The notes under the pieces: model-generated
The model's database searches: none
Seen by the model: only the letters and a program-made list of their open reading frames with translations
What the model was told of the DNA's origin: nothing
Assembly (NCBI RefSeq): GCF_905147045.1
Contig: NC_065904.1
Span: 3,906,001 to 3,970,000 of the forward strand
Origin: Nymphalis io
Taxonomy: Eukaryota; Arthropoda; Insecta; Lepidoptera; Nymphalidae
Direction: 5' to 3'
Length of the DNA stretch: 64,000 bases
Translations under genes and position numbers: made by a program
Shown: in pieces, positions 48,801 to 58,728 of the stretch
Layout of the letters: each line of letters starts with the position of its first letter
Position numbering within the stretch: the stretch's first letter is position 1

Positions 48801-49607
48801 TTTCCCCGCGGGAGAGAGAGCACACATCGCCTTTCGACAACGATTTCCAAGACACACCCACACCGACTACGAAGAAACGAGCCCCGTACTCCTGTCTAGA
48901 GGGAACGAGGTAAATAGTTCTTCATTGTATTTCAAACATATCCAGACTGTATTGATAATAATATAAGGAAATAATAAAAAACCGATATTTTATAATTTAA
49001 AACACACTTTTAATTTTGGGTTTGGTGACCTCTATACTATCCCGGAAAACACGTGGCTGTTTTTAAAATAAAAACTTATCACAATATAACATTGTCGATA
49101 TTTTTTGTGCTATATAATACAAATAAACAGAATATTACCAAACTGTTTACAAAATAAGGAGAGGGGGTCAAAGCCCAACAGGAACGATTACATGCTTACT
49201 TAATTAACATTTTGTATTCCAGATTCGCATTCGAACTCGAAGACTCGACGGCTTCCCCTTTATCGGGCAGCTCAGCACGAGCGCGCGACGGGGACTCCCC
49301 GGCGACACGGTTCCGGTTCGACTCGGACTCGCTGTCACCTCGCTCAATGTTCGAGGACGACTTTACGACTATCTCCACCCCCAGAGGCCGGACCGCCTCC
49401 ATCGCCGAGGAGGACGAAGGAGACCTGCCCCCGCTGCGAGCGAAGCCTCAACAGCACAGGGACATTAAAAAGTCGGATTCCGTTAATATCTTCACCAGGG
49501 AGTCAGACCCGTTCGAAGGCGACGCGTTCTTCGCGTGCACGGGCTCGGACAGGGTGGCGCGCCGGGAGAACTGGCCGGGGGACTTCCAGGGCTTTGACAA
49601 CGCGTGA
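30845..49607 (+). CDS. Dab: Disabled (Dab) PTB-domain endocytic and signalling adaptor, 18 exons
   Basis: Exons: 30845-30914, 33311-33546, 35406-35549, 37156-37305, 38593-38778, 39064-39219, 40252-40818, 40940-41146, 41913-42100, 42849-42942, 43452-44385, 44661-44792, 45000-45084, 45585-45953, 46299-46369, 46488-46569, 48439-48909, 49223-49607. All junctions are GT-AG and phases join without a break: 1508 residues. The PTB domain (about residues 25-185) closely matches insect Dab: EPGRFLGEGVSFRAKLIGVL, ARGDRMCQEAL, AFGYIFGSPDTGHRFFGIKT, MRDLFQVVFELKKKEVEMAK. Dab binds NPxY tails and clathrin adaptors and acts in receptor endocytosis and Abl-linked axon signalling. Downstream are DPF repeats (residues 423-442), proline-rich SH3 ligands (PPPPLPPKK, PPLPKPARKK), long disordered acidic stretches, an Arg/Asp-rich region (about 1050-1330), and a FEDDF motif near the end. 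A poly(A) signal AATAAA lies at 49711. The start codon is uncertain because an alternative first exon exists. Confidence 0.95.
31248..31287 (+). CDS. Dab: Alternative first coding exon of Disabled (candidate)
   Basis: ATG at 31248 opens MQVCHFQHLLRQF and reaches a donor (TTCG|GTGAGT) at 31288 in phase 1. This is the same phase as the exon ending at 30914, so both can join the PTB exon at 33311. It sits beside a GC-rich stretch (31170-31215) that could be a second promoter. It could also be only a downstream 5'UTR exon. Confidence 0.4.
33311..37305 (+). CDS. Dab: Disabled PTB-domain exons (2-4)
   Basis: Exons 33311-33546, 35406-35549 and 37156-37305 encode the whole phosphotyrosine-binding fold. 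Exon 2 runs from IYEPLADKNEPGRF to HVAIDGLRLRDDKTG. Exon 3 begins DSLYHHPVHKISFIAQDMTD, and exon 4 gives the C-terminal helix VVIAMRDLFQVVFELKKKEV. This is the most conserved part of the protein and the basis of the gene call. A GC-rich islet at about 34360-34440 and AT-rich sequence fill the introns, and a decayed family B repeat lies near 35885-36055. Confidence 0.96.
35885..36055 (-). mobile_element. Diverged family B repeat in a Disabled intron
   Basis: It retains CCATCTGGGTATGTACCACC and GGTGTTCCGGTTTGAAGGAT from the family B consensus in minus orientation. Much of the remainder is deleted or altered, so this is an older copy. Confidence 0.6.
38161..38370 (-). mobile_element. Family B repeat with internal deletion, Disabled intron 4
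   Basis: Begins TACTGGTGGTAGAGCTTTGT and ends CCGCCTTCCTATTCTATAAA on the + strand. The segment between GGCGCATTGG and the terminal CCGCCTTCC is missing. Confidence 0.82.
40252..40818 (+). CDS. Dab: Disabled exon 7 with tandem DPF motifs
   Basis: This 189-codon exon is GC-rich. Residues about 423-442 contain four DPF tripeptides in a row (SDPF, TDPF, TDPF, DDPF), ligands of the AP-2 alpha-adaptin appendage. It starts VHSQAASASASAYDVFTELD and ends SPRLPRQ. It shows that the endocytic function of Dab is conserved here. Additional single DPF motifs occur in exon 5 (STDPFGDSF) and the last exon (ESDPFEGDAF). Confidence 0.93.
41207..41494 (+). mobile_element. Family B repeat in Disabled intron 8
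   Basis: Near full-length + copy, from a T run and GGGAAGGCGGACGAGCTTAT to GGGCTTGCACAATGCCCTAC. It begins about 60 bp after exon 8. Confidence 0.85.
42256..42490 (+). mobile_element. Possible LTR-retrotransposon remnant (LTR plus primer-binding site)
   Basis: The stretch contains TATAAA twice near 42341-42355, then an arthropod initiator-like GGTCAGTAG, a GC-richer transcribed-like part, and then TGGCGGCCAAGATGGC at 42474. The last element looks like a tRNA-complementary primer-binding site just after an LTR. No pol frame follows and no second LTR was found. The reading is tentative; an intragenic promoter is the alternative. Confidence 0.3.
43124..43407 (-). mobile_element. Family B repeat in Disabled intron 10
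   Basis: It begins ACTGGTGGTAGGGCTTTGTG on the + strand and ends CGCCTTCCTGTTCTATAAAA. It ends only about 45 bp before exon 11. Confidence 0.85.
43452..44385 (+). CDS. Dab: Disabled exon 11, long acidic disordered exon
   Basis: It encodes 311 codons, starting HVHLDPTKRPEKEK. It is rich in Glu, Lys, Asp and Ser with no globular domain. It has repeated YAA/YDK..AFREI-like pairs: SYDKYAAFREIQEQE near residue 745 and DRYAALREITIIE further on, an internal repeat. FDNSDFFDCID and SFNVEDAF are further short aromatic-acidic motifs of the kind that bind endocytic appendage domains. The phase at the exit is 1, matching exon 12. Confidence 0.9.
45145..45285 (+). repeat. Imperfect tandem duplication with CA-rich microsatellite
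   Basis: A unit of about 65-70 bp (GCAATATTTTGACGTATAAA ... ACACACACACGCAAACGAAG) occurs twice with changes, just downstream of Dab exon 13. It has no coding value. Confidence 0.6.
45585..45953 (+). CDS. Dab: Disabled exon 14, Arg/Asp/Ser/Glu-rich
   Basis: After HNSSGSRECLDSGSGRE it becomes a nearly unbroken series of RDR, SRE and RER units (SARDRRDSGSGRDRRD, RERGRRDRRSREREKD, SRERNYSRERDYRDSRSRER). It ends SYDDEE-like at a donor (GA|GTAAGT). Coding status rests on frame continuity, GT-AG junctions at both ends in the right phase, and open frame across 123 codons. Composition is typical of SR/RD-type RNA-processing proteins rather than adaptor proteins. Confidence 0.88.
46627..46797 (-). mobile_element. 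SINE family A, 3' half, split by a LINE insertion
   Basis: Minus-oriented body from AACAGCCTGTGAATTTCCCA to CACATGCAGGTAGGAAACCT. The rest of the same SINE resumes at 48256-48334 (TTTCCTTCAACGTCGAGCAC ... ACAAATTAAGCACATGAAAT), in the order expected if the element between them had inserted into it. Confidence 0.75.
46798..48255 (-). mobile_element. Truncated Jockey/CR1-like LINE in Disabled intron 16
   Basis: The minus strand encodes a reverse transcriptase. It has VVYTDYSKAFDKISHSLLVK (motif A), VTSGVPQGSHLGPLLFNIFI, and the catalytic YADD box (47788-47799) in ILLYADDMKIF. A region with AYVRSILEYCSTVWNPYYK and a C-terminal part with LNMRRSIRDQIFLYKIVHNI follow. These parts lie in three different open frames separated by stops, and the N-terminal half and ORF1 are absent. 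The copy is therefore dead on arrival or decayed. Its 3' end is AT-rich with TTTA repeats near 46800-46830. Confidence 0.85.
48256..48381. mobile_element. SINE family A, remaining head-side part plus a second SINE tail
   Basis: 48256-48334 is the continuation of the minus-strand SINE interrupted by the LINE. Positions 48341-48381 (AAAATGGAGAGGAAGCCTTA, GCCCAGCAGCGAGACACTCA) are a + strand tail of another family A copy. It lies within 60 bp of Dab exon 17. Confidence 0.6.
48439..48909 (+). CDS. Dab: Disabled exon 17, Arg-Asp-Ser repeat exon
   Basis: It starts RYGSTLGWPGRRSTTIASRR. From residue about 1250 it has roughly 70 residues of RDS/RDP/RDA/GRDS units (DSRDPRDSGRDSRDARDSGR and similar), then DPRRRRREEPRTRPRDYRFS. 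It ends SPFDNDFQDTPTPTTKKRAP. The frame is open for 157 codons and both junctions fit (acceptor ATACAG, donor AG|GTAAAT). The repeats are imperfect at DNA level, with varied codons, so the composition is maintained rather than a recent slippage tract. Confidence 0.87.
49223..49607 (+). CDS. Dab: Disabled terminal exon
   Basis: It encodes FAFELEDSTASPLSGSSARA onward, then SLSPRSMFEDDFTTISTP, where FEDDF fits the FxDxF AP-2 ligand pattern. It then gives DPFEGDAFFACTGSDRVARR and the end GDFQGFDNA with stop TGA at 49605-49607. AATAAA at 49711 gives a short possible 3'UTR; further signals exist downstream. Confidence 0.92.
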
Positions 49608-49719
49608 GCCACACGCAAGCGCTTCGCCGACACGACTGTGACATTGCCGTTTCGAAGGTCACGTTCAGTTTTCTAAAGTCCATCTAGTAAAAATTTGACC
49701 ATAGAACATCAATAAACAG

Positions 49720-52560
49720 AAAAGTGCCCTAAGGGCCCAAACGCTTATTGATTTAATATTAAGTGAATCGGGACGGTTCTACATATAGTTCAGTCAAATT
49801 ACATTACGAACTCACTATAAATAATCGCTATGCTTGCTACAGAAAGCTACTTTGATTTAATATGTCGATAAATGTCTGATATAATTTTCGTCATCAACAT
49901 TTGGATATCACTTCAATCAGAGGAAACTAGAAACTCTATTTTATTGTTAACAATAATAATTCCATTCAAAGTCAAGCTTTTACTTTTATTATAAGTCGAG
50001 AAATGACGATTGAACAATGAATCCTACGCTAATCAAATTAGAATATAATATTAAGGATCTCATATTTATTAATAAATGATACATTATACATTAGAAAACA
50101 AGTAAACTATCACCTCTCACATTTAATTAGTATATAAACCCTATTTATTACTAAATGTACAATAATGAGGTCATATAAAAACCTTAGTGTTACGTTTTTA
50201 TAAGGTATGTATAAATTTGGACCCTTGTCAAGTTTGTATATGCCCTTAGACAACCTGTGATATGTATAAGCAACGCCCAAGCTATTTATTTCTTAACGCT
50301 TGTTAGTCATTTCTCATCAAGTCGGTCCATTTAACATAAGTAAATATACTTAAAATATTAGACAACTGATATTATTAAAAATCAGTATAAACCAAATATT
50401 TAACGAAACATTATTTTTTTGGTCAAAAATTTATGACAAATCACAACGCAGCTAGCGACACAGTTACCAATAGTTACATATTAATGGTGAGTACACTTTT
50501 ATTACATCGCACTGTTTTGTGTATTATTTTGGTAGAAATTCAAATTATAACTTTGATCGCACTAATGCATACGTAGCACTACGAATTATCTTTTTGGGCA
50601 CAATAATTTAGAACTTCGTTTATTGGTATTGTAAATATTTTGCTACGAACTAATAATTTTGAATCGCTTTGTAAATAAAAATTCAATTGTTTACCGCGTA
50701 CGTTAATCACAATCACTTAAAACATAATATTGTATTCGTATTATTATGGTGTTTTTATTCAGTATTTATTAAATAAAAGCTTTCGAACAAAAAAAGAAAG
50801 ATATTTGCTAGAAATCGATTGCACCCAATGTAATGTATCAATCAACATTATTTATATTTATTGAATTCCAATTGTATAATCCATCATATTAAATCATAAT
50901 TGAATCAATGTGTTGATATTATCTTTATATTGTAAAAATGATATTTATAAATGGAATTATTTTTACTTAATTTAATAATATTGCTTCAAAATTTTATTAC
51001 TTCATATATTTGTTTACACTCAGTATGATTTATTCTAAAATGGGCTTTATCTATTTATACAATGATCATTATAAAATAAATCGATGTATATTATTGACTG
51101 TATTCCATTTTTAAATACTGACTTTTTCTCGTTTATTTTTATTATAACATAAAATAGAAATCTTGAGTTATGATAAATATTCCGTCATTGTATTGCTTTA
51201 TTTCTGTGATAATGTAACCTTTATGTTTATTTAAGTTATAAAGACTAATTGTAATACTTCACTTAATTTGTAAACTTGTTATCAATGAAGGGGTTGATAT
51301 TATGTAGTTTCCAAAATCTACACACAATATACTGTTTATGAACAATGATTTTTTTTTAATGTAATTTCTGATCTATTCATAAAAAAAAAACAAATTGAAA
51401 ATAAAGTTTGTCAAATGTTTTGTATTCGGGAATTTTGTAAATAATATAGTTAGAAGTAAAATAATAAAAGTAAAATAATGTGCAATTATCCACTCCATTT
51501 AAAACACAGTACCGAAGTGACTTTTGTTTGATACCAGTTGTGTTAAATACTTAAAGTTAATAAAACTATAACGATGATCGTTTTTTTTTATTTATTTAAA
51601 TTTTGTGTGATGGTAGAAGCTTATTATTTTATTCTGCTTTTAATAAAACTTTTATTTATAGTTTAATTACTGGTTATTTTTCAATAATTTATAATTTAGG
51701 GAATGCGATAGCGAATATCCTCTTAATGAATGAGCCGACCTTTTACGAAGACAGATAAACCTTGCCGCCGCCTGCAGGCTCTATTACATTCCTCTCTTCT
51801 GAGGGGAAAGTGAACGTAGTAGTTGAAACGTACGTCTGTACTAACCGCAGTGTGGCAGAGTCAAGACCTGGAAAACCAAAATATGGCCCCTATTATATAT
51901 TATTATATATATTTATCTTTATAAATAGGGGCCATATTTTCAAATAACAATAGGGGCCATTTTTTCGCCCACATTTATCGCTTTATTAAGGCGGATTAGA
52001 GCGAAGGCTCTATGGAAAGAATCTAAAAAATGGAGACTCAGTGGTGAACTTTAACATTCGCTACCTTCGCCGTTGCGAGTAAAGTGAGAAACGATGTGGA
52101 GGTCGTGAAATTCTCGTTGCCTATGTTATTCTACACCACAAGGATTTCTCAGACGCTCTCAGGTCGGATCGCTTGACCATAAACTCCTTGGTCGCCCTAA
52201 CAACTCTGTCCACCGGGGCAGTAGCTTATGGAGATGTTTTTGGCAGAATTATTTATTCTAACGATTATCCTTAAAACCTATTATTTGATTTTTTTTTTTG
52301 ATTGCTTAGAAAATTTAAACAAAATTGGTATTTATTTGTAAGTCTATAACATTTTATACTATCTACTTTAATGTTGTTGGTTTTTAATCTGCGTAAAATA
52401 CCAATGTGGCAAAATCGAAAGCGAAACGTCAAAATTCTTTGTCAATAGAATAATAATGATATCAACAGCTGTTTTTGTATTTTTTTATTTATTGATTACG
52501 TGGTAAATATTCATTTTTAAGGTAGAATAGTATTATTTAAACAGGTCATGAGAGTATATA
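49720..52560. other. Disabled 3' flank and spacer
   Basis: 49720-51700 is AT-rich without coding potential and may include long 3'UTR forms. 51720-52270 is GC-richer and unassigned. It contains ATTCCTCTCTTCTGAGGGGA and GTGAGAAACGATGTGGAGGT and looks like an old mobile fragment. Confidence 0.45.
51878..51960. repeat. 17-bp perfect inverted repeat with a third partial copy
   Basis: AAAATATGGCCCCTATT (51878-51894) pairs exactly with AATAGGGGCCATATTTT (51924-51940), with a 29-nt AT-only loop. A third copy, AATAGGGGCCAT, starts at 51949. Confidence 0.7.
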
Positions 52561-52673
52561 TTAGTTTTATTGTTGTATTTAAAAATGAAACAAAGGTGAG
52601 GTTTTAAATTACGTGAAACGCGTAGTAAGATTAGAAAAGAATAATGTTTAGTTAAAAGCAGTTTTCATTAACA

Positions 52674-53657
52674 ATGTTATCCAGAACGCGATTGTCACAC
52701 AACGGGGATGACCTGATCTCCAATATGAACGGTGTAAAAGATGAAAAGGAGTTTCAAAGCGAGATTCAGTTATACAGGATAAAGCCACAGGATCACTTCA
52801 TTGAGGCCCAAGTTCAAGAAGGCGATACACTACAGGCTATTGCGCTAAGATTTCATTGTTCTGTAAGACATTCATTACGATTATAATTACATCCGTATCA
52901 ATATGTAAAAAATTATTAACAAATTAATCACTATTATCTTATCATATTAAACAAATTCTTTACTGTTTTATTATAATAAAAATATTTATTTATATATCTT
53001 TTAAAGTTATAAATGTATTTCAGTTGGCTTTATATTTTTTACTTTTATATATTCATTTTTTTAATTATATCAATTAATTCTTAGATTTCAGAATTAAAAA
53101 GGATTAATCAAATACATAAAGACAATGAAATATTTGCAAGAAGAACAATTAAAGTGCCAGTCACGCCTTACTCAGTGCTTACAGAAATGATCCCTGTACC
53201 GCAGCCTCAACCACCTTTACCATCTACATCTAGCCAAGTGTCCACCAGCCTCAGTATGCATAACATGCATTACCAACCCATAGAAAACAAATCAACCCCC
53301 CAACATACTAATAATATACAAAATGACATTGAAAAAAAGGAAGCTGACTTTGCAATAGATTGCAACACTGTTGTTATGAATAGCTCCCTAGCCCCATCAG
53401 TCACTCCATATACCGATACTGAACAGAATGAGTCTATATCAGAGGATACCCAGCTGTTGCCCAATAAGACTAAGGTTCCAGTTGAAGCTGTGGTAGTGAA
53501 AGAATTGACATCACATGGTGCTGATTTTGGGTTAAAGTGGTATCATCTTGTATGCTGCTTACTTATTCTTGGTGTGTTGACACCACTCTTGTACATCATG
53601 TTTTATCTAGACAAACATGAACATTCGGACATACCACCGTTGCATCCGACAAGATGA
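52674..53657 (+). CDS. LysM-domain single-pass membrane protein (LYSMD3/4-like)
   Basis: Exons 52674-52862 and 53085-53657 join in phase 0, giving 253 residues, near the size of animal LYSMD3/4. The LysM domain spans about residues 44-88 (IEAQVQEGDTLQAIALRF, then CSISELKRINQIHKDNEIFA and RRTIKVPV), with the intron inside the domain. A Pro/Ser/Thr-rich linker follows. One hydrophobic segment at about 215-238 (WYHLVCCLLILGVLTPLLYI) precedes a short tail ending HSDIPPLHPTR. There is no signal peptide, so it is probably a type II-like or tail-proximal anchored endomembrane protein. In animals the LYSMD proteins are thought to act in the Golgi and trafficking, with no known peptidoglycan role. A poly(A) signal lies at 54296. 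Confidence 0.9.
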
Positions 53658-53659
53658 AA

Positions 53660-56147
53660 TATTGGTAGGTTTGATCTGATCATAAAGCTTTAAGTTTCGG
53701 CGATATTTTGATACATCTTTTTAAAAACGTGTATTATATATTTTTTCATAAATTTAAGGGGACATAATGTGATTCTTAAATATAGTTATGATATAAGTAT
53801 TTTTGTTTATTTTCATCCTTTTATGAGTAGTAAATGTGATTTTCAACTGTATGATTATATTACAAATATATTTATTGATATTAATCATTAATATAAGAGA
53901 AAATGGTTAAATTTCCTGCTCAACATCTTATAAAAATATTCAAATTATGATTTCAATGTCATAACTTTAATATAATAATGTAATTACATAATTCCCGAGT
54001 ATTTGAAAACATAAAACTTATGAAGAGTTTTTCATATTACTCCTAATTTCATGTATCTAATGTAGTATTGACATATTAATTAAAATAATTATAATTCTCT
54101 TTCTCACTTTTACAACAGCACTCGTAAATTTAATTGCTTAAAGCATATTATTTCACCGAGGCTTTAAATGGCCATATTGTTTGGTTTTTGACCAAAGCTC
54201 CTATTGAAGTATGTGTATTATGTGTATATGTGTATTTTAATTGACATCAGACAGGAAAGGGTTCTCAAATTTGATGATTGTTATAAGGATGCTTTAATAA
54301 AACCTTACAGATATTTTAAATAGTTGCTAAATTCAACAAATTTATTATTATTTCATAGTAAATAATGACTGAATACAAACTATTTTTAGATCATTACTTT
54401 TTTAAGAATATCCAATATTTTTTTTTCTCTTAATAAGACGAACAATTATGGTTAAATAATTAACTTGTTTTTTTTTTTTTTAAATTAATATAAGTACTAA
54501 CGACCACATAACAGTATACACAATACAAGTCAATTGTAAAATAAATAAAACAATATTTTCACAAAATAAACCTTTTTTATTTGCTATTCACTTAACAATA
54601 GATCGATGTAACAAATCATCAGAAAATTAAATCATTGCCATTAAACACAATATATGTTAAATAACTATATAATTATTAATGATAAATGCATTTTCTTACG
54701 ATTTTAAAATTTTCTGGTTAAATTAAAAACCCGTAAATAGCCGGTAAGTTTTATGTGTGGGGTAGATTACTTTTTTTAAATACTCACCGAAACGTATTAT
54801 TTTTTTATCAAACAGCAAATGAGTAAAAACAAAACTGTATTTCAAAATAGAAATAACTAAGAATATTATTATATATGGATTATGTCGATGTTTCTATCGA
54901 TTGCAACCAGCCCATTCATAATTTGATGTGATTATAATCAAAGGAAATATTACTACTGGAGTTTCCATCTACCTTATATTAATTTCGAAGTTACTTTGAA
55001 CATTGTATATAAATATTCGTTAAAAGCGAATCCGGCGGAACGCAACAATTTCATTATATATTTTGAAAACGGTACTCTGAATATTTAGTGGATTATCTTG
55101 TAAAAGGATGTTCTAAGAGTGAGATATTTCATAAAGGACGTTCTTTCATTATATTAAGGTGAAATCTTTAGTAAAATCTAAAGACAAGATAACTAATTTA
55201 ATCAGTTTCTTTGAAATGATCAAATTTAGGCTGATTGATTTTAGATCTAAAACAAGATCATTGTTAGGTTAAATACGAATATTTCAAATTGTATACATAT
55301 AATAAGAATCATTGTAATTCGAGAGTTGACCACGTAATAAAAAATCAAGTTTACTATAATGAAATTAGAAAAATGTAACGTTTTCATTGTACGCTGTTAT
55401 TTTTTATTACTTCTTAATATTTTATTCTATAAACATTATTTATTTGATATTAGTAAAAAGTTCATTTACAAACGTGAGCCTCAGATACACAGCAGTGTCC
55501 TATTCCATATGAATGATTTGAGGTGACTTAAATTATCTTAAATCCTATATCATAAATTGCTTAAAATCAAAAATTCCCACGTCCGAGATTCGGGTTGCTC
55601 TCGTGTACACTGTAATAGTAATAAAAAATATAATAAATATTTGTTAGTTAAGTGACATGTAAGTAATTACATACACGACAAAACAGTTGTTAGCACAAAT
55701 GAGTACACAGAGCACAAAAAAGAAAATGTCACGAGACAGTTGCGTGATCTTCGTCCGAAGTGATTACCAGAGCTTTGTAGGCAGATTAGTGATTTTTTGT
55801 TATATATATAATCAAACAACAAAATCACTAGTCTTCCATACAACGCACGGTCGTCGGCCAATCCCGTTAGTTGATGAGTTCATACCTAAAATGTTATCCA
55901 CAACAAAATGTTAGATAGAAATTATTTTACAATATAATAATTAATTATCAACATATTACATTCTATATAACTACTGCTGTATAATATATGACGAGTGTCT
56001 TCAATTACTTTAAAAGTCGAGTCACAAGAATGGTTTATAGATATAAAATAAAAAATAAGAATGAATGAAAAAACCCAAATTGTAACGTAAACTAAGAATA
56101 ACCAAACTACTATAAATCATATACATATGTTACCTTCGTGTGTTTTT
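53660..56147. other. AT-rich intergenic region between convergent genes
   Basis: It holds the LYSMD 3'UTR and probably the long 3'UTR of the hnRNP K-like gene on the minus strand. An imperfect hairpin occurs near 55785-55835 (ATTAGTGATTTTTTGTT with AACAAAATCACTAGT). No further coding exon was found. Confidence 0.45.
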
Positions 56148-56199
56148 TTACTTATGCATATTTTTGTTTGGTGCCAATTCTGGGAACTCTTCAAACATT
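56148..56199 (-). CDS. bl: Candidate terminal exon of the hnRNP K-like gene
   Basis: KH3 exon ends in phase 2 (CAG AG). A minus-strand acceptor GAAATAG at 56200 follows a perfect branch point TACTAAC about 20 nt upstream. It then reads A ATG TTT GAA in the correct phase, giving MFEEFPELAPNKNMHK and a stop at 56150-56148. I cannot confirm conservation of this tail. Confidence 0.45.
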
Positions 56200-58728
56200 C
56201 TATTTCAAAACAATGCTGTGTTAGTAAATATTTAAATTATTTCAAACGATGTTTTTCAAGCAAAGTTTTATTACTTATCTATTAATTTGTTTCATTTGTT
56301 TAATAAACGTAAATTTTGTTTTAGTATAATGCAATAATAAAATCTGCTTTTTATAATTTACTTTTGTATTATAATATATTTTAAAGTAATAGTAAGTAAT
56401 GATGTTTTTTAACGTAAGAAAATGTTTGTCTTACTCGAATGAATTGTATTGAGGAATCGCTAAAATAATCATGTTTTATCTATAATAGGTCCGAGTGGGA
56501 ATCGAACCATTTCTTGCAGAAACAAAGCAAATTGTAGCGACAAAAATCGTATATGCATGCATCAATAGATATATGTATATGGCACATATGCTACTGGCAA
56601 CTAATGATTTGCAGTTAGTAACAAAAAAACATATATTTTTTAAATTAATTTATGGTCTTTCTTATAAAAAAAAATGTTTTAGGTATATAAAATATAAAAA
56701 AGTGTAATGAAATCGGGTAACGATATTATTGAATCGAAGGGCGTCCTGTGTAAGTGTAAATTTAAAATTAAATGAAGTAAATTTGCTTAACGAAATTAAA
56801 ATAAGAACACTACTTGAATACAAGGTAATTCTTCCGCGCCGTGGGCGGAGGAGCGCCTCACCTCTGCTGCAGCAGGTACTGCGCCTTCTGGATGCGCTGC
56901 TGCGTGCCGGTGATGGTGATGACGCGGTCGGCGGCGCCGGCCAGCGGCTCGGCGATCTCGATGGCGGCGCCGCTCTCCGCGCGGATCTTGCGGATGCGCG
57001 AGCCCGCCTTGCCGATGATGGCGCCCGCCAGCTGTGCGGCGAGCGGTAATTAATGAGGACGGTTTCGCAAATATATTTTTAAATAAAAATATATTTTGTA
57101 AGGATGATAAAAAGTTTGATTTTTAATAATTGCCGACTTCTGAGAAACTATAGATTATTTCAAGAATTTTTTTATAATTTGTGTAACTTACGTCCTTCGG
57201 AATAGTCACTTGAGTGGTAGTCTCTTGCTGGTTACCACCGTTTCCATTAAAGTTGCCACCGGACGACGAGCGGTTGCCTCCAAAATTGTTTCCGAAGCTC
57301 CCGCCCCCACCGCCACCTCCCCCAAAGTTTCCTCGAGGCGGACCATTGAAGTTACCGCGAGGTCCGGGACCCGCGAAGTCGTTGAAGGCTCTCGGCGGAG
57401 GAGGACCATTGCGACCCATAGGGGGACCTCCCCGGGGCGGAGGCGGCCTGCCACCGGGTCCCATAGGCGGGGGCCCACGGGGAGGCCCGCGCGGTGGTCC
57501 TCCGCGAGGCCCAGCACCCCGCGGTCCTTGTCCGCTGCCGAAGCCGCCATATTCGTCGGCGTAGAAGTCGTCGTAGTTGTGCGGATCGTAATTCTGAATG
57601 CCGCCTTTAATCGGAACCTGAAACAATATTGACTCGTTTTTTATTTCACTCCAACTAAATAGGCTAAACGAATTATTTTTATATTCATACTATACGTGCA
57701 TATCGTATCTACGTATGAAATCTTAACAATGTAAAGTAGTTACTAAAGAACATCTTGCATACAATTCTTAGTTATTTATATCTTAGAACTCGTTTAACAT
57801 TTAAAATTCCTATGAGGATAAGTTTTCAATTGCAAAGCATATTATAAGCAGCTGCGACGCACACCTGTCGTAAAGTATAAAGCCGAGCGCTTCTAAACCG
57901 TTTAAGATAATCGACGGCTTATATAAAGCCTATTTTAATATAACTATCGCCCTATACTTTTAACTACTGTATAATTGTTTTCTTTTTTCGTAATTTCGTT
58001 CAAATTTTCGAAGTCCGTGCCCATGAATTCTTCGGGAATTGGAGTGCTATACAAAAAAAAAAAAATTCTCTTCCATTCACCACTAACTCTATACATAAAA
58101 TTACCATTAGGCAGTCCTTCCTTACCCACGCCACCCATCACACATATTTCGATATTCCTCTTGCATTAAATAAAGAGATCCATACATTCATTGTTAACAC
58201 ACACACTTGTTATATATAAAAACAGAACAGGCAAATAAATTGTAATCCTCCTGCAGTCACGTTAACTACTAAACTTAATCAAAATATTTTAATATAGAAC
58301 GATATACCAAAAGATATTAAATGAGACATTTGACAGTTTAAATAAAAAAAAAAATAAAAAAAATCATAGATTCATACCGCTGCAATATGTCTATAGCATG
58401 ACAACCGTTTAGCTTTTCTGTTACGAGAGACTTCGAGTATCCTCTTACGAACTCATTACGTATTCTTCCCGTTGACGTCACTCCACACATCCACATCTCA
58501 ACATTTTCGTCTCAGCTGCATTCGTCTTTCATCCGTCACCTTCGTGGATAAAATAATAAAGAAATAAAATAATAATACACTTTCTTTGTATTAACTCACC
58601 TGCCGTATGAGATGCAACACCTCCCTCACTCCAGCTGCGACGGCATCCGGCTTGCCTACAAGCTGCACGACTCGCTCCGAACTCTGCGGCGCGGGGTTCG
58701 AAAATATCTTCAACCGGGCGCCAGTTTT
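56148..58728 (-). CDS. bl: hnRNP K / bancal KH-domain protein, 3' part (5' exons outside window)
   Basis: Minus-strand exons: 58728-58600, 57617-57192, 57031-56862 and candidate terminal 56199-56148. The first is the second half of KH2 (KTGARLKIFSNPAPQSSERV, VQLVGKPDAVAAGVREVLHL). The next holds the hnRNP K signature YDPHNYDDFYADEYGGFG followed by a Gly/Pro/Arg-rich linker with RGG-like and poly-Gly stretches, ending QVTIPKD. The third is KH3 with the GxxG loop (LAGAIIGKAGSRIRKIRAES, then RVITITGTQQRIQKAQYLLQ). hnRNP K binds C-rich single-stranded RNA and DNA through three KH domains and acts in transcription, splicing and translation. In flies bancal is needed for leg and wing growth. KH1 and the start of KH2 were not found up to 64000, so the upstream intron exceeds 5.2 kb. 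The gene is convergent with LYSMD. Confidence 0.93.

Noticed and set aside
55667..55914. Overlapping open frames on both strands near 55.7-55.9 kb
   Set aside because: Low-complexity, hydrophobic or random composition, no splice context, and they cross an imperfect hairpin. Not treated as genes.
57206..57632. Long + strand and alternate-frame open frames over the Gly/Pro-rich hnRNP K exon
   Set aside because: GC-rich repetitive coding sequence leaves all frames open. The minus frame is fixed by YDPHNYDDFYADEYGG and by phase with both KH exons.
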